64,000 bases of DNA, from the NCBI GenBank assembly GCA_046155285.1, contig JBJXEA010000014.1:1-64000 (forward strand). Direction: 5' to 3'. Position numbers and translations under genes: made by a program. Of this stretch, positions 59,279 to 64,000 are shown piece after piece; position 1 is the first letter of the stretch; each line of letters opens with the position of its first letter. This stretch comes from CAILHX01 sp046155285 (GTDB lineage Bacteria; Pseudomonadota; Gammaproteobacteria; Burkholderiales; Methylophilaceae). Below the pieces are notes generated by a model. That model saw nothing but the letters and a program-made list of their open reading frames with translations. It ran no database searches and was not told where the DNA came from.

Positions 59279-60421
59279 TCACGCTATAGCTTTCTTTAGA
59301 ATACGGGCGTACAGGGCTAAATATCGTTCAGCTTGCATGCTCCACAGGTAGTACTTCCGCACCAATGACTCCAACTTTTCAACTGATCTGGTTGCGGCGT
59401 CCTCATTGTTTAAAATATCCGAAAGCCCTAGGGCCAATGCATCAACGGTAGCATTCACCATGGTCCCTGCCCCCTCTTTCGCAAATCCATCCAGTCCACA
59501 GGTATCGCTAAACAACACAGGTGTTCGACATATTCCAGCCTCAAGAATCACGATAGACATTGCCTCTCGACGAGATGGTATGGCAAGCAAGCTGGCTCCA
59601 TGTAATAATTTCAGCTTGTCTTTGCCCCCTACATAGCCTCTGAAATGCACGCGCCCCGTCATGGAGAGTTTCTGAGCCGTTTCCGCTAAAGACTGCAGCA
59701 TTCCGTCATCCGGCCCGGCAAAAACAAGATGTATCGCGGGAAATCTGTCCGCCACTTTGGCGTATGCTTCCAATAACAAATCCGGGCCTTTGATTTCACT
59801 AAGCCTGCCTAAAAATAGTATATATGGGGAACCATTGAAAGGCTCTACTTGCTTTGGTTCATAGTCTTCCGGTAGTTCATAATCTTCCGGGCATATCCCA
59901 TTTGGTATAACCACCACGCGATCTGCCTGCACACCATATTTCTCGAAATCCCTTGCTTCCTCTTCGGTGATCGCCACACAAGCATAGGCATTCCTGGCGA
60001 TTTTTTTACCTACGAGAAAGTCATATATCCGTTTCAGAAGTATCGAACGGCCAAAAGGCTTGAGCGCGCCCGCCGGACAAAATACATAGGGTTTGTTATA
60101 TTTTCTGCAAGATATATATGCGAGCGCATTGAGTAAAGTCCAATGCCCAGATAGGTGAACAATATCCGCATCAGCAACCAGTTCATCCATGGCCGAAAAG
60201 GAAATACGAGGAATGAAATATCTTCTGTTCAAACATGGCAATGCCACAACACTCAGATTTTGCAGCCCTGCAAAACGGTCTTTGTTAATCCCTATATCCA
60301 GCGTGAAGATCTTGCAGCTCGCGCCTGTTTGCGACAAGAAACGACTAAGCTGAAAGGTACGCTCGGCAGTCCCGCCTCCGGAGAGTGGATCGAGCAAATG
60401 ATTAACGTTGAGTATTTTCAA
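59279..60421 (-). CDS. Glycosyltransferase family 4
   Basis: 380 residues, GT-B. MKILNVNHLLDPLSGGGTAE contains the GGG loop of the acceptor side; donor domain ILFLGRLSEIKGPDLLLEAY and PSRREAMSIVILEAGICRTP with the conserved E-x7-E. Specificity unknown. Followed after a 40-nt gap by the WbuB-like gene. Confidence 0.9.
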   Translation of the reverse strand: MKILNVNHLLDPLSGGGTAERTFQLSRFLSQTGASCKIFTLDIGINKDRFAGLQNLSVVALPCLNRRYFIPRISFSAMDELVADADIVHLSGHWTLLNALAYISCRKYNKPYVFCPAGALKPFGRSILLKRIYDFLVGKKIARNAYACVAITEEEARDFEKYGVQADRVVVIPNGICPEDYELPEDYEPKQVEPFNGSPYILFLGRLSEIKGPDLLLEAYAKVADRFPAIHLVFAGPDDGMLQSLAETAQKLSMTGRVHFRGYVGGKDKLKLLHGASLLAIPSRREAMSIVILEAGICRTPVLFSDTCGLDGFAKEGAGTMVNATVDALALGLSDILNNEDAATRSVEKLESLVRKYYLWSMQAERYLALYARILKKAIA

Positions 60422-60442
60422 GATTCTGAGCCACGATTCATT

Positions 60443-61450
60443 TTATTCAGCGCCGCGGCCCGAGAATGCTTTGATCGACCGCCGGATGCCATCTGACAGG
60501 CATTTACGCACCGAGGCAAAAACCAGATATTGAAACATTCCTCCTGCCAATATCCCGATTGTTTTAAGTGCATCCACAACCCTGCCACGCTCAATGCTGC
60601 TTAAAGATAACTGCATGGCTGCATAGGCTGCCGTACTGAAGCCCCGATACCAAAAGCTGGCGGCGATTTTTGCGTAGGCTATGGACACTGCAGCGTTCGT
60701 TGATTGCAGCAGCTCTGGGCGCGTCAATTTACTGACGAAACCCGACAATAACTGATTACATTCACGCAATGCGATATCAGCCATTCTTCTTGTGCCCTGA
60801 TTCGCATGATTACGCGCTTTTACCAGTTCCTCTGCTCTGTGCTGAAAACGGAATTTTCCGGCCATTCGAAACCAGAGCTCGTAATCCTGCGTGGTGCGTA
60901 ATGTTTCATCAAAAACCCCACACTCCTCAAATGCTGTTTTGGGAATAAGTAAGGTACAACCGTGCAATGCATTTCCCACAGTTATCCAGTAGCGGAAGCT
61001 CTCAGGCTGCACACTGCGTATGCGAACAGGAAAACTGTTATCCGGATCTGAAGTAAAGATGGAGTAATCACTATAGACTATGGTCCTCTCTCTTATTCCT
61101 GATGGAAGTGCGAGTAAAAACTCCATTTGAGATTTCAGCTTTTGCGGTTGGTACAAATCATCATGGCTCAGCCACGATAAATACGCACCATGCATTTCTG
61201 TGATTGCCAGATTCAAAGCCGAAGCGACGCCCCCATTAGGCTTGGAGAAATAGCGGATACGGTCGCCATAAGACAAGGAGATGCGCTTGGTTGCCCCATC
61301 ATCTGCGGAGCCATCGTTCACCACGATCACTTCAATGTTTGAGTAAGTCTGGGCTAACGCGCTTTGGATAGCCAGATCCAGGTAATCACTACCATTGAAT
61401 ACCGGGATAATGATGCTTATCAGAGGTGTATCATTCATCACGCGGCTCAT
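60443..61450 (-). CDS. Glycosyltransferase family 2
   Basis: 335 residues, GT-A. ISIIIPVFNGSDYLDLAIQS, VVNDGSADDGATKRISLSYG and the metal-site region YLSWLSHDDLYQPQKLKSQM, with TTQDYELWFRMAGKF as the catalytic-base-like block. The C-terminal 100 residues are helical. Separated from the LPG-synthase-like gene by 3 nt. Confidence 0.9.
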   Translation of the reverse strand: MSRVMNDTPLISIIIPVFNGSDYLDLAIQSALAQTYSNIEVIVVNDGSADDGATKRISLSYGDRIRYFSKPNGGVASALNLAITEMHGAYLSWLSHDDLYQPQKLKSQMEFLLALPSGIRERTIVYSDYSIFTSDPDNSFPVRIRSVQPESFRYWITVGNALHGCTLLIPKTAFEECGVFDETLRTTQDYELWFRMAGKFRFQHRAEELVKARNHANQGTRRMADIALRECNQLLSGFVSKLTRPELLQSTNAAVSIAYAKIAASFWYRGFSTAAYAAMQLSLSSIERGRVVDALKTIGILAGGMFQYLVFASVRKCLSDGIRRSIKAFSGRGAE

Positions 61451-61453
61451 CAG

Positions 61454-62464
61454 TTAACTCTGGCCTGAGCGCGCCATCTGTTGATGCTTGCTGTGGTTGT
61501 AAAGCAAGGTGACGATCATTCCCGGGATATTTGCGATCAGCATACCCACTCGAAAGGTAAAGTAAATCGTCGCAAACGGCGCGACACTTGCGCTGAAATC
61601 AGCACAAATCTTGGCGAAAATGGATTCGCCTACACCCAGCCCGCCTGGTGTTGCCGGAATCGCAGAGAACACATTGCCAAAAACTCCGGCAATGGCGGAT
61701 ATCAAAGGGTTTGGTGCATATGGGAAGATCGCTGCAATGAATACTATGCCTATCACCACAATACCGCTTGCCAGCATCGAAAGTAGCCAGCAAAAAGCTA
61801 ATGCAGGCCACTTCTTTCTGTAAATTACAGTAGTTGCTACGATGGTATTTAGATAAGACCGGATTTTCACCGGGATATATTCCAATAGTGAAAAACGCAA
61901 TGTAAGCCATATAAGCACCAACCCTGATACCAGCGATAACACTATGCACACAGCAATGATTTTTATCAGACTGATATAAGCTGCAAGTGCTGCACTGTGG
62001 GTCAGTTGAGCTGGAAGGAATAGCGCAACGATAGCGGCGATAGAAACAAGACCCAGCAAGGCAAAAACACGATCCGTGATAATTGAAATGAGCGCGGTCG
62101 AACGACCGCTTTCCAGCAGGCGATAAATCTGGATACCGCGAACAGCGTCGCCACCTGAGGCGCCCGGCAGCCAGGTCGAAAAGAAGCTGCCCATCAACTG
62201 CAGGCTTAAAACCGTTTTCAAGTGGATCTTATGATCAGAAATGATCAGCAGTATCCACCAGCGCACGCCACTGATCAGGAGCCCTGCAAACAGGCACAAC
62301 AACGCCGGAATAAACAGATCCAGCCTGCTCCAAACCCCTCGAATCGAACCAAAATCCAGGCTGCCTTTGCTCAACAATATGGCGATCAACGTCACTGCCA
62401 GTATGATTTTCCCGGCAACAACCCAATGCCGTTTATTGGCAACATGCTTATTTAATATCAACAT
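61454..62464 (-). CDS. Lysylphosphatidylglycerol synthase TM-region (AglD/YbhN-like) protein
   Basis: 336 residues from the ATG at 62464 (MLILNKHVANKRHWVVAGKI), about eight membrane spans, UPF0104/LPG_synthase_TM family: WLPGASGGDAVRGIQIYRLL and TPGGLGVGESIFAKICADF are its hallmark loops. Relatives without the catalytic domain occur in glycan clusters and may transport or scramble lipid-linked sugars. Function unknown. Overlap-free but adjacent to the upstream YfhO-like gene (7 nt). Confidence 0.87.
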   Translation of the reverse strand: MLILNKHVANKRHWVVAGKIILAVTLIAILLSKGSLDFGSIRGVWSRLDLFIPALLCLFAGLLISGVRWWILLIISDHKIHLKTVLSLQLMGSFFSTWLPGASGGDAVRGIQIYRLLESGRSTALISIITDRVFALLGLVSIAAIVALFLPAQLTHSAALAAYISLIKIIAVCIVLSLVSGLVLIWLTLRFSLLEYIPVKIRSYLNTIVATTVIYRKKWPALAFCWLLSMLASGIVVIGIVFIAAIFPYAPNPLISAIAGVFGNVFSAIPATPGGLGVGESIFAKICADFSASVAPFATIYFTFRVGMLIANIPGMIVTLLYNHSKHQQMARSGQS

Positions 62465-62471
62465 GAAAAGC

Positions 62472-64000
62472 CTATGCCCATAATGCCCATTTAGGATGGA
62501 TCCAACCATCCAGACGTCTACGACTGAAGATCATAATAATCAGTAACAGTAAAACTCCTGACGAAATACCCATAGCCAATGGCAGCGTGCCGGGCTGGTA
62601 GTGCATTTTGATAATATAACTGCCTTTGGGAACAACCACCCCTCTAAAAGTGCCATTTACTCTTATAATACTGACTTCCCTGCCATTCACGCTGGCATGC
62701 CATCTTTGGTGCCAGTTATCGCTTATGACTACCAGCATTTGTTGCGCAGCCGTACCGCTTATCTCAACTGACGCATTTTGGTAAGCGCTTATAGTAGCTG
62801 GTTGGATATGCTCACTGAAATCTGCAGGCAGATTAAAGTCATGATTCAATTCACCATCCGGCAGATCAACTGCAAATGCACGCGGCAACACCTCAGGGTT
62901 TTCAAAAACCAATGTCGATGGCGATTCAAAGACTAAGCGCAAACCGCGTTGTTGCAATTCATTTTTATAGGCGATGAAATTCACCGGTAAAAAAACATAC
63001 TTGACTCCCAAAATATCGAGCGCTTGCCAATTAAACTTCGTGGCTTCGGGCTTGTCCTGGATCAACCCTAAAGCAGGAAACGACCCACGTGGAATCTGTA
63101 TCGCTGAATAGAAATAGTCTTCATATGCAGGTATAACACCTTGATTCATAGAAGTAACTTCTTGTATTTGTAGCGCCGAACCTAATTCGGGATATAAACC
63201 GGTTTGTCCAAAATTCAGTGTGCGATAAAGGCCAGCATGCTTACGAACAAAGCTGACGGCCTCTTCCTGCGCTGAAAACAAAGCGCTTCTCGGCAAACGT
63301 ATCATTTTGCTATCCAGCATCAGTTCGACCAATAGCAGCACTACCAGGCTGAGGATGATTCTTGCTGATTTGTCTTTATTAGCAGCGCGTAGCTTAAGCA
63401 ACAAAATGACTATCGTCACAGCTAACACACCTAGCCCAATCAGTGCCTTCACCTTGAATTTGATATGGGGCTCCACCAGGCCATAGGTCTCATATACATA
63501 AAATATCCCCGCCAGCCCTATCAACAAGAGTATGAATGATGGCCATATTCGCGCATTACTTTGCTGCAGGTTATTGATGCCAAAACCAATCAGAATAGCC
63601 ATAGGCAACATGATAGGCGGCCACCAGTACTGGCAACCTACTTTACCCAGGATGGGTATGTGCGAAATAGCCCCACTCACTAACGGCACTTCAAACACTC
63701 TAAAAATGGCTAATACCACACATACTGCACAAAAGATAATCAGTGGATTGTATTTACCTTTTCTCAAAGAGCTTGCACATGATGCAAGCACAATGCCCAC
63801 GAGCCCCATATGGAAAACAGTATTGCCGGTGAACCCTACTGCGGCGGCTTCCATAGCGTTATAGGATTCATATAAGTGGGTGGACGAGAAGAAAGATGCG
63901 ATCGCCTGCGGGAAGAAGATGGGATAAAAGATCCGGATCGCATAAGCTTCGAGTGTCCCGGTACTTTTAATATTCTCGAATATCGGCAGATACATTACCG
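62472..64000 (-). CDS. YfhO-like large membrane protein, C-terminal part (cut by window edge)
   Basis: The frame is open to the right edge with no stop before it, so the gene probably continues beyond the window; at least 507 residues are visible. Several membrane spans (LVGIVLASCASSLRKGK, ILIGFGINNLQ, SARIILSLVVLLLVELMLDS) are followed by an extracytoplasmic beta-rich region (ILGVKYVFLPVNFIAYKNEL; VVISDNWHQRWHASVNG; FRGVVVPKGSYIIKMHYQPG) and a last span with a basic tail. This is the YfhO/bacterial membrane protein layout; members are thought to be GT-C-type glycosyltransferases that decorate surface glycans. Substrate unknown. Confidence 0.82.
   Translation of the reverse strand, partial: VMYLPIFENIKSTGTLEAYAIRIFYPIFFPQAIASFFSSTHLYESYNAMEAAAVGFTGNTVFHMGLVGIVLASCASSLRKGKYNPLIIFCAVCVVLAIFRVFEVPLVSGAISHIPILGKVGCQYWWPPIMLPMAILIGFGINNLQQSNARIWPSFILLLIGLAGIFYVYETYGLVEPHIKFKVKALIGLGVLAVTIVILLLKLRAANKDKSARIILSLVVLLLVELMLDSKMIRLPRSALFSAQEEAVSFVRKHAGLYRTLNFGQTGLYPELGSALQIQEVTSMNQGVIPAYEDYFYSAIQIPRGSFPALGLIQDKPEATKFNWQALDILGVKYVFLPVNFIAYKNELQQRGLRLVFESPSTLVFENPEVLPRAFAVDLPDGELNHDFNLPADFSEHIQPATISAYQNASVEISGTAAQQMLVVISDNWHQRWHASVNGREVSIIRVNGTFRGVVVPKGSYIIKMHYQPGTLPLAMGISSGVLLLLIIMIFSRRRLDGWIHPKWALWA

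Overview
The window looks like a chromosomal segment of a betaproteobacterium, most likely in or near the Nitrosomonadales. The evidence is gene order and protein type: dabA/dabB bicarbonate uptake genes of autotrophs, methanopterin/methylofuran C1 genes including fae, PEP-CTERM export and an O-antigen type cluster. No rRNA is present, so the genus cannot be named from the sequence.

Layout: 1-3400 holds the 5' end of glnS (cut by the window edge) and a tight birA-coaX-SPOR operon ending in a 48-residue cationic protein. 3395-11420 is leucine/isoleucine biosynthesis (leuC-leuD-leuB and cimA) interleaved with toxin-antitoxin-type modules: a zeta-like kinase with a small partner, phd/vapC and hepT/mntA. 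11503-19765 carries tRNA-Lys(CTT), phosphoglucomutase, transaldolase, a FecR-domain protein, the helicase HrpA and a PEP-CTERM protein. 19958-25139 is a LysR regulator divergent from dabB-dabA, an energy-coupled inorganic-carbon pump.

25443-33312 is a cluster for making and using C1 carriers: a pterin carbinolamine dehydratase-like protein, MfnE-, PabB-, MfnF- and MfnD-like enzymes, a HisA-like barrel, formaldehyde-activating enzyme, a globin-like protein without its heme ligand, a CitG-like protein and an MptN-like ligase. It implies formaldehyde oxidation through tetrahydromethanopterin and methylofuran; mtdB, mch, fhc and beta-RFAP synthase must lie elsewhere. A DUF3501 / CCG iron-sulfur protein / rubrerythrin trio follows (33343-35762).

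35766-40785 is an accessory patch, AT-richer and gene-poor: an AbiEii-like toxin with a winged-helix partner, a regular array of five 13-nt hairpins, a higA antitoxin, a higB toxin cut at its 5' end, and a complete IS3-family element. From 40786 to the end everything is on the minus strand and belongs to a surface polysaccharide (O-antigen type) cluster: Wzy/ligase, sugar epimerases (one interrupted by an amber codon exactly at the catalytic tyrosine), GalU, a WbpM-type dehydratase, a WecA/WbpL-type initiating transferase, AsnB-type amidotransferase, nine glycosyltransferases including three GT2 in a row, a methyltransferase, Wzx flippase and two large membrane proteins, the last cut by the window edge. 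Function calls come from reading motifs by eye; no database search was possible.
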